64,000 nt of DNA from NCBI RefSeq assembly GCF_000744785.1, contig NZ_JQMO01000003.1, positions 1,178,001 to 1,242,000 of the forward strand, in the 5' to 3' direction. The DNA is from Kitasatospora azatica KCTC 9699 (GTDB lineage: Bacteria; Actinomycetota; Actinomycetes; Streptomycetales; Streptomycetaceae). The notes beneath the pieces are model-generated. The model had not been told where the DNA came from, searched no databases, and was given only the letters and a program-made list of their open reading frames with translations. Positions 51,507 through 60,870 of this stretch are shown piece after piece (position 1 is the first letter of the stretch; every line of letters starts with the position of its first letter). Both the position numbers and the translations under genes were made by a program.

Positions 51507-54286
51507 AGCTCACCGCCTGGCGGGTGGCCCTGCGAATAGCGCGCCGCGACGCGCTGCGGGCCAAGGGCCGCAGCGCCCTGGTGCTCGCGATGATCGCGCT
51601 GCCGGTGCTCGGGGTGGCCGGCGCCGATGTGGTCTACCGCAGTTCCACCCTGACACCGGCCCAGAAAGCGACCCGTCAGCTCGGCACCGCCGACCTGCTG
51701 CTGCAGTTCGACGCTCCCGGCCTGCGCCTGATCCAGGCCCCGTTCGCCTCGGACGGGACGAACGTCGACGAACCCCGGTCGAACCAGGCGCTCACCCCCG
51801 AGCAGCAGCGCAGCAAGAACACCGACCCCGCCACCCTGGCCGCCCAGCTGCTGCCGGCCGGCTCGGCCCTCACACCGGTCAGCTCGTCCAACCGCGCGCT
51901 GGCCACCAGCAAGGACGGCCTGCTGCGGACCGACCTCGTCGAGGCCGACCTGACCGACCCGATCTGGCGCGGCAGGCTGAACCTGGTCGCCGGCCGGGCC
52001 CCGGCCACCGACCACGAGATCGCGGCCACCCGGTCCTTCCTGGACAGCGCCGGACTGAAGCTCGGCGCCGGCACCGTGCTGCGCGGCCTGGGCGACCAGC
52101 CCTTCGTCATCACCGGCGTGGCCGAGCACCCGGACGAGCTGAACGCCACCGAACTGATCGGCCGCCCCGGCACGTTGACCCACGACCAGGCCGGGCGGGA
52201 CAAGCCCGCGGACGACACCGGCTGGCTGGTCCGGCTGCCGGCCGGCGCCCAGGTCGACTGGGCGGCGGTCCAACAGCTCAACAGGTACGGCTTCGTGGCC
52301 ACCTCGCGCAGCGTGGTGCTGCACCCGCCGGCCCGCTCCCAAGTCCCGTACTTCGTCCAGCAGGACCGCGAACCGAGCGCCAAGTACCTGGAGAACTCGG
52401 CCGTGGTGGCCCTGGTCACCGTGGTGGGCATGGCGCTGCTGGAGGTGGTGCTGCTCGCCGGCCCCGCCTTCGCCGTCGGCGCGCGGCGCTCGCGCCGCCA
52501 ACTCGGGCTGCTCGCGGCCGGTGGCGGTGACCGCGCGCAGGTGCGCGCGGTGGTGCTCAGCGGCGGTCTGGTGCTCGGCCTGGCCGGCGCGCTGCTCGGG
52601 GTGCTGCTCGCGGTGCTGCTGGTCGCACTGGCCCGCCCGTGGCTGGAACCGATGGCCGGTCAGCGCTTCGGCTCCCTGACCCTGGCACCGCTCGACCTGC
52701 TGGGCGTGGCCGCGATCGGGCTGGTCACCGGCCTGCTGGCGGCAGTGGTGCCGGCGTTCCAGGCGGCCCGGCAGGACGTGGTGGCCGCACTGACCGGGCG
52801 CGGCTCGGTCAAGCCGCCGTCCAAGCGGCTCACCCTGCTCGGCCTGCTGATGCTGGCCGGCGGCGCCGCGCTGGCGCTGTTCGGTGCGACCAGCGGGCTC
52901 GGCAGCCGCAGCTCGGCGGTGCTCGGCGGCTCGATGATCGCCGAACTGGGCATGGTCGCCTGCACCCCGATGGTGGTGGGCCTGTTCGGCAAGCTGGGCC
53001 GTTGGCTGCCGCTCGGCCCCCGGCTCGCGCTGCGCGACTCGGTCCGGCACCGGGGCCGCACCGCGCCGGCGGTGGCAGCCGTGATGGCGGCGGTGGCCGG
53101 CTCGGTGGCGGTCGGCGTCTACGGGGCGAGCGCGGACAAGGAGAGCAGGGAGCACTACACCGCGATGGCGCCGCTCGGCGCGGTGACCCTGATCGGCTCC
53201 GACAGCTCGTCGAACGGCGCCGCCTCGCTCGACTCCGAGCGGGCCGCGGTCGAGCGGGCGATGCCGGAGCTGGGTCGGCGGGCCGACATCCTGGAGGTCC
53301 GGTTCGGGGGCGACTGCGTGGGCCCGAGCAAGAGCTCCTGCGGCTCGGTGCGGATCGTGGCCCCGCCGGCCAAGCGCTGCCCGACCGAGGACCACCCAAG
53401 CGGGCCGGTCGACTTCCAGCAGCTGCGCCAGGACCCGCGCTGCGTGAGCTGGCTCGCCGGCAGCCGCTTCGGCGGGATCGTCTCGGGCGACGCCGACGTG
53501 CTGCACAACCTGTTCGTGGTGCGCGACAGCGCCGTCGACCAGGCCGCGGCCGCCGGCAAGGTGGTGGTCTTCGACCCGTCGCTGATCGAAGGCGGGAAGA
53601 CCGTGCTGCGCACCACCGCCGACTACGACCCGGCCTCCCCGGAGCGGGCCGACCGGGACGTCACGGTGGACGCGGTACTGGCCACGCCGGGCTACCGCAC
53701 CGGGGCCGCCTACATCACCCCGCAGACGGCCGCCCACCTCGGGCTCACCACCCGGGACAACGGCTCGGCCTGGCTGCCGGCCGCCGCACCCTCCAGTGGA
53801 GCCGAGCAGCAGGCCCTGGCCGAGATCGGCAAGGTCGGCGGCGCTTCCTGGAGCCTGCAGGTGGAGCGCGGCTTCCAGCCGCACAACACGCTGCTCGGGC
53901 TCGGCCTGACCGCCTTCGCCGCACTCGTCGCGCTGGGCGCGGCCGGCATCGCCACCGGCCTGGCCTCGGCCGACTCGCAGCAGGACCTGACCACCCTGGC
54001 GGCGGTCGGCGCGGCGCCACGGATCCGCCGGAGCCTGTCCGGCTTCCAGTGCGGGGTGATCGCCGCGATGGGTGCGGTGCTCGGCACGGTCTGCGGGCTC
54101 GTCCCGGCGGTGGCACTGCGCGAGGCGGCGGGGGCCTCCGTTCCTCCCGGCGAGGCCACGCACGTGGTGCTGGCCTTCCCGTGGCTGAACATCGGGCTGA
54201 CCCTGGTGGCGCTGCCGCTGCTCGCGGTGCTGCTGGCCACCCTGCTCACCCGGTCCAGGATCACCCTGCTGCGGCGCGCTACCTGA
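51503..54286 (+). CDS. FtsX-like ABC permease
   Basis: 927 residues. The first membrane helix (SALVLAMIALPVLGVAG, about 24-40) is followed by a large extracytoplasmic domain (about 50-300). A central FtsX core has TVVGMALLEVVLLAGPAFAV, GLVLGLAGALLGVLLAVLLV and LGVAAIGLVTGLLAAVVPAF. A second extracytoplasmic domain (about 540-790; cysteines in GDCVGPSKSSCGS and DPRCVS) and four-helix C-terminal core follow. It forms a type VII ABC system with the preceding ATPase. GTG start overlaps the ATPase stop by 4 nt. Last gene of the PadR operon. Confidence 0.92.
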   Translation: MKLTAWRVALRIARRDALRAKGRSALVLAMIALPVLGVAGADVVYRSSTLTPAQKATRQLGTADLLLQFDAPGLRLIQAPFASDGTNVDEPRSNQALTPEQQRSKNTDPATLAAQLLPAGSALTPVSSSNRALATSKDGLLRTDLVEADLTDPIWRGRLNLVAGRAPATDHEIAATRSFLDSAGLKLGAGTVLRGLGDQPFVITGVAEHPDELNATELIGRPGTLTHDQAGRDKPADDTGWLVRLPAGAQVDWAAVQQLNRYGFVATSRSVVLHPPARSQVPYFVQQDREPSAKYLENSAVVALVTVVGMALLEVVLLAGPAFAVGARRSRRQLGLLAAGGGDRAQVRAVVLSGGLVLGLAGALLGVLLAVLLVALARPWLEPMAGQRFGSLTLAPLDLLGVAAIGLVTGLLAAVVPAFQAARQDVVAALTGRGSVKPPSKRLTLLGLLMLAGGAALALFGATSGLGSRSSAVLGGSMIAELGMVACTPMVVGLFGKLGRWLPLGPRLALRDSVRHRGRTAPAVAAVMAAVAGSVAVGVYGASADKESREHYTAMAPLGAVTLIGSDSSSNGAASLDSERAAVERAMPELGRRADILEVRFGGDCVGPSKSSCGSVRIVAPPAKRCPTEDHPSGPVDFQQLRQDPRCVSWLAGSRFGGIVSGDADVLHNLFVVRDSAVDQAAAAGKVVVFDPSLIEGGKTVLRTTADYDPASPERADRDVTVDAVLATPGYRTGAAYITPQTAAHLGLTTRDNGSAWLPAAAPSSGAEQQALAEIGKVGGASWSLQVERGFQPHNTLLGLGLTAFAALVALGAAGIATGLASADSQQDLTTLAAVGAAPRIRRSLSGFQCGVIAAMGAVLGTVCGLVPAVALREAAGASVPPGEATHVVLAFPWLNIGLTLVALPLLAVLLATLLTRSRITLLRRAT

Positions 54287-54310
54287 CGCACCGAGGTGAC
54301 GCACGGCACA

Positions 54311-54347
54311 GCGCCGCCGCGGCCCAGCACCTGGACCGCGGCGGCGC
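54311..54347 (+). terminator. Terminator of the PadR-ABC-FtsX operon
   Basis: 12-bp perfect stem, GCGCCGCCGCGG (54311-54322) with CCGCGGCGGCGC (54336-54347), loop 13 nt, 25 bp after the permease stop. Confidence 0.75.
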
Positions 54348-54378
54348 ACACGCAGGCGGGCGAACTAAAGTCGTCCGT

Positions 54379-55773
54379 ATGACGAAAACCCCGGACAGCG
54401 TCGTCCGCTCCTTCATCGACCAGCACGAGGCAGCCTTCCTCGCCGACCTCGCCGACTGGCTGCGCATCCCCTCCGTCTCCGCCGACCCGCAGCGGGCCGG
54501 CGAGGTGCGCCGCTCGGCCGAGTGGCTGGCGGCGAAGTTGCGCGAGACCGGGTTCCCGGTGGTGGAGGTCTGGGAGACGGACGGGCTGCCGGCGGTCTTC
54601 GCCGAGTGGCCCTCGGGTGAGGCCGCGGCGCCCACCGTGCTGGTGTACGGCCACCACGACGTGCAGCCGGCAGCCCGGGAGGACGGCTGGGACACCGACC
54701 CGTTCGAGCCGACCACGGTCGGCAACCGGCTCTACGCCCGGGGCGCGGCCGACGACAAGGGTCAGGTCTTCTTCCACACCCTCGGCCTGCGCGCCCACCT
54801 GGCCGGTACCGGCCGCAGCGCGCCGGCGGTCAACCTCAAGCTGCTGATCGAGGGCGAGGAGGAGTCCGGCTCGCCGAACTTCGGCGCGCTGATCCGCCGC
54901 GAGGCCGACCGGCTGGCGGCCGACCTGGTGTTCGTCTCCGACACCGGGATGTGGGACGGCGACACCCCGACCGTCTGCACCGGCATGCGCGGCAAGCTGG
55001 ACTGCCAGATCGACCTGGCCGGTCCGGACAGCGACATCCACTCCGGCTCGTTCGGCGGCGCCGTCCCCAACCCGGCCGCCACCGCCGCCGAGCTGGCCGC
55101 CGCGCTGCACGACCCGGACCGCCGGATCGCGGTGCCGGGCTTCTACGACGGTGCGGTCGAGCTGACCGAGCAGGAGCGCGAGCTCTTCGCCAAGCTCCCC
55201 TTCGACGAGCAGCGGTGGCTGGCCACCGCCAAGTCGCACGGCACCCAGGGCGAGGCCGGCTTCTCCACCCTGGAGCGGGTCTGGGCCCGGCCGACCGCCG
55301 AGGTCAACGGCGTCTGGGGCGGCTACACCGGCCCCGGTACCAAGACCATCGTGCCGGCCGAGGCACACCTCAAGCTCTCCTTCCGGCTGGTCGCCGGGCA
55401 GCAGCCGGAGCGGATCGAACAGGCCATCCGGGACTGGGTCGCCGCCCGGGTCCCGGCCGGGATCCGGCACACCGTCAGGTTCGGCAGCATCACCCGGCCC
55501 TGCCTGACCCCGCTCGACCACCCGGCGCTGCGCTCCACCGTCCGGGCCATGGGCCGGGCCTTCGGGCAGGAGATCCTCTTCACCCGCGAGGGCGGCTCCG
55601 GACCAGCCGCCGACCTGCAGGACGTGCTCGGCGCCACGGTGCTCTTCCTGGGGATCTCGATCCCCTCGGACGGCTGGCACTCGATCAACGAGAAGATCGA
55701 GCTGGACCTGCTGCGCAAGGGCGTGGAGACCGCCGCCTACCTGTGGGGCGACCTGGCCGAGAACTACCGGTGA
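54379..55773 (+). CDS. M20-family dipeptidase
   Basis: 464 residues. Metal and catalytic motifs: VYGHHDVQP (His and catalytic Asp), GAADDKGQVFFH (bridging Asp), EGEEESGSPNF (catalytic Glu and ligand), DTGMWDGDTP, and a C-terminal His in DGWHSINEKI. The dimerisation domain carries SDIHSGSFGGAVPNP. Members cleave dipeptides such as carnosine-like or beta-Ala substrates; the exact substrate is not known. ATG 54379 follows TAAAGT by 7 nt without Shine-Dalgarno, a leaderless pattern. Confidence 0.92.
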   Translation: MTKTPDSVVRSFIDQHEAAFLADLADWLRIPSVSADPQRAGEVRRSAEWLAAKLRETGFPVVEVWETDGLPAVFAEWPSGEAAAPTVLVYGHHDVQPAAREDGWDTDPFEPTTVGNRLYARGAADDKGQVFFHTLGLRAHLAGTGRSAPAVNLKLLIEGEEESGSPNFGALIRREADRLAADLVFVSDTGMWDGDTPTVCTGMRGKLDCQIDLAGPDSDIHSGSFGGAVPNPAATAAELAAALHDPDRRIAVPGFYDGAVELTEQERELFAKLPFDEQRWLATAKSHGTQGEAGFSTLERVWARPTAEVNGVWGGYTGPGTKTIVPAEAHLKLSFRLVAGQQPERIEQAIRDWVAARVPAGIRHTVRFGSITRPCLTPLDHPALRSTVRAMGRAFGQEILFTREGGSGPAADLQDVLGATVLFLGISIPSDGWHSINEKIELDLLRKGVETAAYLWGDLAENYR

Positions 55774-55804
55774 TGACTCTTCAGATCTTCAGGACGGGGA
55801 CGCA

Positions 55805-56752
55805 ATGACGACGAGGACGACTCCCGAGAGCGAGCAGCCGCTCCAGCTCGCACTGGCCCGCGCCGGGGTGGACCGGGCGGCCCAGCACCGGCTGGACGAG
55901 CCGTGGCTGGCCGCGGCCTGGAGCCACCCGAGCACCAAGGTGCTGCCGATCGCCGGCGGCGAGGCCTTCGTGGTGGACACCGCGAACCGCACCGAGCTGG
56001 TGCTGCTGCCCTCCTTCGAGGCGCCGCAGACCGGCGACCGGTACTTCCTGGGCACCGACGAGGACGGCGTCTCCTACTTCGCGCTGGCCGGTGAGACGCT
56101 GCCCGGACGTCTCGACGGCGATGCCCGCCCGGCGGGGCTGCGCGAGGTCGGCGGCACCCTGTCGGACCGCGACGCCGGCCTGCTGGTGCACGCGGTGGCG
56201 CTGGAGCACTGGCACCGGCTGCACAGCTTCTGCTCGCGCTGCGGGCACCCGACCGAGAAGGCCGGGGCCGGCCACCTGCGCCGTTGCACCTCCTGCGCGG
56301 CCGAGCACTACCCGCGCACCGACCCGGCGGTGATCATGCTGATCACCGACGAGCAGGACCGCTGCCTGCTGGGCCGCCAGGCGCTCTGGCCGGAGGGCCG
56401 CTGGTCCACCCTGGCCGGGTTCGTGGAGCCGGGCGAGTCGATCGAGCAGGCGGTGGCCCGCGAGGTCTTCGAGGAGGCCGGCGTGCGGGTCGGCGAGGTC
56501 AGTTACGTGGCCAGCCAGCCCTGGCCGTTCCCGGCCAGTCTGATGCTCGGCTTCGTCGGCCGGGCCGAGACCGGCGGCACCGACATAACGGTGGACGGCG
56601 AGGAGCTGGCGGAGGCGCGCTGGTTCTCCCGGGAGGACCTGCGGGCCGGCTGGGAGTCCGGCGAGGTCGTGCCGCCGTCCGGGATCTCGATCGCCCGGCA
56701 CCTGATCGAGCTCTGGTACGGCGAGCCGATGCCGAGCGCGGTGCGCTGGTAG
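55805..56752 (+). CDS. nudC: NAD+ diphosphatase NudC
   Basis: 315 residues. The four-cysteine zinc ribbon (FCSRCGHPTE and RRCTSCAAEHYPRTDP, about 142-170), the Nudix box GFVEPGESIEQAVAREVFEE and the NudC specificity motif SQPWPFPASLMLGF are all intact. It hydrolyses NAD(H) to NMN(H) and AMP, and in other bacteria also removes NAD caps from RNA. The start is 31 bp after the peptidase gene with AGGACGGGG upstream, so the two may share a transcript. It is the Rv3199c equivalent in the conserved nudC-mycoredoxin-uvrD2 order. Confidence 0.96.
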   Translation: MTTRTTPESEQPLQLALARAGVDRAAQHRLDEPWLAAAWSHPSTKVLPIAGGEAFVVDTANRTELVLLPSFEAPQTGDRYFLGTDEDGVSYFALAGETLPGRLDGDARPAGLREVGGTLSDRDAGLLVHAVALEHWHRLHSFCSRCGHPTEKAGAGHLRRCTSCAAEHYPRTDPAVIMLITDEQDRCLLGRQALWPEGRWSTLAGFVEPGESIEQAVAREVFEEAGVRVGEVSYVASQPWPFPASLMLGFVGRAETGGTDITVDGEELAEARWFSREDLRAGWESGEVVPPSGISIARHLIELWYGEPMPSAVRW

Positions 56753-56993
56753 CGGAATTCCGGGACGGACGCTCGGGCGTTCCGTGGCGGGTGGTTCGGG
56801 GGCGTGCAGAGGTTAATGCGCGCCCCCTTTCGCTGCTTTGCGCGCGGAATAGCGCGGCGCTGCTTCAAGATCGGTCATCCATGCAGGCCAGGAACGTTCC
56901 GAGGGGCACCCGGAGCGGTACTGCTCAGGCAATCATGGCCAATTATGGTCGGTTTAGCTGAAAGGCCATCAGCTCAATCGCTACATTTCCAGG

Positions 56994-57833
56994 GTGACCC
57001 TCTCCAGTGGAAGCGTGTCCTCCCCCAAGTACCAGCGGCTGGCCGCCGACCTGCGTCGGCGGATCGCGGCCGGTGAATGGCGCGCCGATACCGCGCTGCC
57101 GGTGGAGTCCGAGCTCGAGCAGCAGTACGGCGTGGCCCGCAACACCGTCCGGCTGGCCGTCGACGTGCTGGTCAACGAGGGGCGGCTGGTGCGGCTCCAG
57201 GGCAAGGGCACCTATCTGCGCGAGCACCCGGTGCTCGACCACCGCGCCTACGGGCCGCCGCTCGACCAGCTGCCGCTGCCGGCCCAGCCGCAGACCGGCC
57301 GGCTGCCCGCCCAGCGGGACGGGCTGGCCGCACCCAGCGAGGTCTACGCGGCCGAGGCCGGGGCGGCCGGCCGGGCGCTCACCACCGAGTTCGAGATGCT
57401 GATCGTGCGGGCCCGGGTGGACGTCGCCGAGCGGCTCGGGCTGCGGCCCGGCGAGGCCGTGGTGGTCCGCCGCCAACTGCGGCTGATGGACCGTGAGCCC
57501 TACTCGATCGAGGAGAGCCATTACCGGGCCGGAGTGGCGGCCGGCACCGCGCTGATGGAGCCCGACCCGGTGCCGGGCGGGGACGAGGCGGTGCTGGCCG
57601 TGCTCGGGCGGGTGGAGATCGGCGCGGTGGACCAACTGGTCGCCCGGATGCCTGGGCCGGAGGAGGCCCAGTGGTTCCAGGGCGGGCCGGGTGTCCCGCT
57701 GCTGGTGCAGACCCGGGTCACCTACGACGGGCGCGGCCCGGTCCGGGTGATCGAGACCCGCTACTCCGCCGACCGCTGCCGCCTGGTCTACGGCCTGGGC
57801 GAACTGGAAGCCCGGCGCGCCGCGCGGAGTTGA
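56994..57833 (+). CDS. GntR/HutC-family regulator with UTRA domain
   Basis: 279 residues. N-terminal winged helix at about 10-80: YQRLAADLRRRIAAGEWRAD and YGVARNTVRLAVDVLVNEGR. The C-terminal UTRA-like ligand domain contains RARVDVAERLGLRPGEAVVV and REPYSIEESHYRAG. The ligand is unknown. The GTG start at 56994 has TACATT ending 6 nt before it and no Shine-Dalgarno. An AGCTG/CAGCT inverted repeat (56956-56974) just upstream of this box could be an operator. The 241-bp stretch before it otherwise holds only a possible hairpin (ACGGaCGC/GCGttCCGT) near the nudC stop. Confidence 0.88.
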   Translation: MTLSSGSVSSPKYQRLAADLRRRIAAGEWRADTALPVESELEQQYGVARNTVRLAVDVLVNEGRLVRLQGKGTYLREHPVLDHRAYGPPLDQLPLPAQPQTGRLPAQRDGLAAPSEVYAAEAGAAGRALTTEFEMLIVRARVDVAERLGLRPGEAVVVRRQLRLMDREPYSIEESHYRAGVAAGTALMEPDPVPGGDEAVLAVLGRVEIGAVDQLVARMPGPEEAQWFQGGPGVPLLVQTRVTYDGRGPVRVIETRYSADRCRLVYGLGELEARRAARS

Positions 57834-57846
57834 CGCGCGGCGCACC

Positions 57847-57885
57847 GACGAAGGCGCCCCGACGAAGGCGCCCCGACGAAGCCTC
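57847..57885. repeat. 14-bp tandem repeat, two and a half copies
   Basis: GACGAAGGCGCCCC at 57847-57860 and 57861-57874, then a partial GACGAAGCCTC. It lies between the convergent GntR and mycoredoxin genes. The GGCGCC palindromes within it and a GGCGCC further on could pair as a terminator. Confidence 0.7.
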
Positions 57886-57909
57886 GGAGCGGCGCCCGGG
57901 GACTGGGCC

Positions 57910-58164
57910 TCAGGCGGCGAGCGCCTTCTTGACCTGGAGCAGGCTCGGGTTGGTCATCACGGCCTGCTCGCCGCTGGGCGCCACCACCAGCACGGTGGGC
58001 ACCGTCTGGTTGCCGCCGTTGGCCTCCTCGACGAACTTGGCGGCGGCCGGGTCCTGCTCGATGTTGATCTCGGTGTAGCCGATTCCCTCGCGGTCCAGCT
58101 GGCTCTTCAGACGAGTGCAGTAGCCGCACCAGGTCGTGCTGTACATCGTGACGCTGCCGGACAT
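57910..58164 (-). CDS. mrx1: Mycoredoxin (glutaredoxin-like)
   Basis: 84 residues: MSGSVTMYSTTWCGYCTRLK has the redox motif CGYC (C13-C16), followed by INIEQDPAAA and the cis-Pro segment QTVPTVLV. It is the actinobacterial mycoredoxin type (Rv3198A equivalent) that reduces mycothiol-mixed disulfides. ATG 58164 is chosen because GAAGGAG precedes it and the thioredoxin fold begins immediately; a longer frame adds an unlikely 22 residues. Placed between nudC and uvrD2 as in mycobacteria, but on the opposite strand. Confidence 0.93.
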   Translation of the reverse strand: MSGSVTMYSTTWCGYCTRLKSQLDREGIGYTEINIEQDPAAAKFVEEANGGNQTVPTVLVVAPSGEQAVMTNPSLLQVKKALAA

Positions 58165-58391
58165 CGAACAGGCTCCTTCTCCAGGGAACGGACTTTCGCC
58201 GGTGCACAACGTACGCGAGCGGCCGGCCATTCCAGCGGGCGCGGCGGACTGATCGTCATACCGAGCCTGTGGACAACCCGGGGCCCGGTGTCGGTACGGG
58301 CTGCCAGGATGTCCGGACCGGGCAGCGACGTCCGGCAGTGACGTCCGGCACAGACCTCCGGCACGGACCGCGGGCTGAGAGGATGGAGCCC

Positions 58392-60683
58392 ATGCAGGAA
58401 GAGCTCTCGATCGACGGCGGCGGGTACGGCAGTCACGGCGGCCACGGCGCCCGCCCGGGCGACCCGGACGCCGTGCTGGCCGGGCTCGACCCGGAGCAGC
58501 GAGCCGTCGCGACCGCCCTGCACGGGCCGGTCTGCGTGCTGGCCGGCGCCGGCACCGGCAAGACCAGGGCGATCACCCACCGGATCGCCTACGGGGTGCG
58601 CAGCGGCGTCTTCCAGCCCCAGCAGGTGCTGGCGGTGACCTTCACCGCCCGGGCCGCCGGCGAGATGCGCGGGCGGCTGCGCCAGCTCGGCGCCGACGGG
58701 GTCCAGGCCCGCACCTTCCATGCCGCCGCGCTGCGCCAGCTTCAGTACTTCTGGCCGCGCGCCGTCGGCGGCGAGGTGCCCCGGCTGCTGGAGCGCAAGG
58801 TCCAGCTGGTGGCCGAGGCCGCCGGGCGCAGCGGCCTGCGCGTGCAGCGCTCCGAACTGCGGGACCTGACCAGCGAGATCGAGTGGGCCAAGGTCACCCA
58901 GATCGTCCCGGACGACTACCCGGTCGCCGTGCTCAAGGCCGGCCGCGACGCCCCGCGCGACGCCGCCGAGATCGCCCGGGTCTACGCGACCTACGAGCAG
59001 ACCAAGCGCGACCGCAATGTGATCGACTTCGAGGACGTGCTGCTGCTCACCGCCGCGATCCTGGAGGACCGACCGGAGATCGCCGAGCGGGTGCGCGGCC
59101 AGTACCGGCACTTCACCGTCGACGAGTACCAGGACGTCTCGCCGCTGCAGCAGCGGCTGCTCGACCAGTGGACCGGCGGCGGCAGCGGGGCCAGCCTCTG
59201 CGTGGTCGGCGACGCCAGCCAGACCATCTACTCCTTCACCGGCGCCACCCCCGACTACCTGCTGAACTTCCGGACCAAGCACCCCGACGCCACCGTGGTG
59301 AAGCTGGTCCGCGACTACCGCTCCACCCCGCAGGTGGTGCACCTGGCCAACGGGCTGCTCGCGCAGGCCCGCGGCGAGGCGGCCCGGCACCGCCTCGAGC
59401 TGATCTCGCAGCGCGAGCCCGGCCCCGAGCCGGTCTACGTCGAGTACGCGGACGAGCCGACCGAGGCCGAGAGCACCGCGCACCGGATCAAGGAGCTGAT
59501 GGCCCAGGGCGTGCGGGCCAGCGAGATCGCGGTGCTGTTCCGGACCAACAGCCAGTCCGAGGTCTACGAGCAGGCGCTGGCCGATCTGGGCCTGGCCTAC
59601 CAACTCAAGGGCGCCGAGCGGTTCTTCGAGCGGCCCGAGGTGCGGGAGGCCGGGCTGCTGCTGCGCGGCGCCGCCCGGGCCGGCAACGATCCGCTCACCG
59701 CCGAGGCACCCGACCTGGCCGCCCAGGTCCGCGCCGTGCTGACCACCCGCGGCTTCACACCGACGCCGCCGGCCGGCTCCGGCGCGGTGCGCGAGCGCTG
59801 GGAGTCGCTGGCCGCGCTGGTCCGCCTCGCCGAGGAGTTCGAGGCCGGGCGGCTGGCCGCCGGCGAGCCCGCCGACCTGGCGGCCTATGTCGCCGAGCTG
59901 GACGCGCGGGCCGCCGCCCAGCACGCCCCGGCGGTCGAGGGGGTCACGCTGGCCTCGCTGCACGCGGCCAAGGGCCTGGAGTGGGACGCCGTGTTCCTGG
60001 TCGGGCTGACCGAGGGCACCCTGCCGATCATCTACGCCAAGACCGACGAGCAGTTGGAGGAGGAGCGCCGACTGCTCTACGTCGGGGTGACCCGGGCCCG
60101 GGCCCACCTGAGCCTGTCCTGGGCGCTGTCGCGCTCCCCGGGCGGGCGGGGCAACCGCAAGCCCAGCCGGTTCCTGGACGGGCTCCGCCCGGGCTCCGGC
60201 GCCGCCGGGCGGGCCAAGGGCGGCGCCCAGGGGAGTGGGCAGGGCGGTGTGGAGCGCTCGGCCGGGCGGCGTGCGCCACGCGGGCCGGTCAAGTGCCGGG
60301 TCTGCGGGCGCACCCTGACCGAGGCGGTCGAGCGCAAGCTGCGCCGTTGCGAGGACTGCCCGTCCGCGATGGACGAGGGGCTCTACGAGCGGTTGCGCGA
60401 GTGGCGCTCCCGGCGGGCCAAGGAACAGGCCGTGCCGGCCTACGTGGTCTTCACCGACGCGACCCTGATGGCGATCGCCGAGGACGCGCCCACCAGCGTC
60501 GCGGAGCTGACGTTGATCTCGGGTGTCGGTGCCATGAAGCTGGACAAGTACGGGGCCGACGTGCTGTCGTTGTGTTCGGGGGAAGACCCCGAGGTGGACC
60601 GGGCCGCTGAGTCGGACGACCCCTCGGGTGAAGCCGTCGGCGACCTCGCCGGCGATGACTCCCGAAACTCGCCGGAAAAATAG
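58392..60683 (+). CDS. uvrD2: DNA helicase UvrD2 with tetracysteine and HRDC domains
   Basis: 763 residues. SF1A motifs: GAGTGKTRAITH, VTFTARAAGEM, TVDEYQDVSPLQQ, GDASQTIYSFTGA, HAAKGLEWDAV and VGVTRARAHLS. A Gly-rich linker leads to the tetracysteine element CRVCGRTL ... CEDC (about 634-655) and an HRDC domain (about 675-745), the arrangement known for mycobacterial UvrD2. A 3'-5' helicase in DNA repair or replication. ATG 58392 has GGATGGAG upstream; ATG 58383 is possible. Its last codons overlap the AT-rich part of the whiB7 promoter. Confidence 0.94.
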   Translation: MQEELSIDGGGYGSHGGHGARPGDPDAVLAGLDPEQRAVATALHGPVCVLAGAGTGKTRAITHRIAYGVRSGVFQPQQVLAVTFTARAAGEMRGRLRQLGADGVQARTFHAAALRQLQYFWPRAVGGEVPRLLERKVQLVAEAAGRSGLRVQRSELRDLTSEIEWAKVTQIVPDDYPVAVLKAGRDAPRDAAEIARVYATYEQTKRDRNVIDFEDVLLLTAAILEDRPEIAERVRGQYRHFTVDEYQDVSPLQQRLLDQWTGGGSGASLCVVGDASQTIYSFTGATPDYLLNFRTKHPDATVVKLVRDYRSTPQVVHLANGLLAQARGEAARHRLELISQREPGPEPVYVEYADEPTEAESTAHRIKELMAQGVRASEIAVLFRTNSQSEVYEQALADLGLAYQLKGAERFFERPEVREAGLLLRGAARAGNDPLTAEAPDLAAQVRAVLTTRGFTPTPPAGSGAVRERWESLAALVRLAEEFEAGRLAAGEPADLAAYVAELDARAAAQHAPAVEGVTLASLHAAKGLEWDAVFLVGLTEGTLPIIYAKTDEQLEEERRLLYVGVTRARAHLSLSWALSRSPGGRGNRKPSRFLDGLRPGSGAAGRAKGGAQGSGQGGVERSAGRRAPRGPVKCRVCGRTLTEAVERKLRRCEDCPSAMDEGLYERLREWRSRRAKEQAVPAYVVFTDATLMAIAEDAPTSVAELTLISGVGAMKLDKYGADVLSLCSGEDPEVDRAAESDDPSGEAVGDLAGDDSRNSPEK

Positions 60684-60714
60684 TTTGCGCGCTGTGCATG
60701 AAGCGCAATAGCCT
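60676..60714 (+). promoter_or_regulatory. Predicted WhiB7-dependent promoter
   Basis: AAAAATAG (60676-60683) lies directly upstream of a -35-like TTTGCG (60684-60689), and TAGCCT (60709-60714) is a TANNNT -10 with 19-nt spacing. An A/T tract beside the -35 is the known feature of WhiB7/WblC-activated promoters. Transcription would start near 60721, about 720 nt before whiB7. The A-tract overlaps the uvrD2 stop codon (60681-60683). A hairpin with stem CTCAGGA/TCCTGAG (60750-60767) follows in the leader. Confidence 0.65.
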
Positions 60715-60870
60715 GCCGGAGCGGTCAAGGGGACGCGACCGCGAAGCCACTCAGGAGCACTCCTGAGGGGGCTTTCCCCTGCCCCATCGCAGGACAGCTC
60801 GACTGACAGACATCCGAACACCGGAGCCCGGGGGACTGGGCACCGCGAGACGCCGAGGGAGGCGAAGACA

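Noticed and set aside
51041..54349. 1102-codon open frame antisense to the ABC-FtsX genes
   Set aside because: Repetitive composition, no ribosome site, no motif; the sense operon is convincing.
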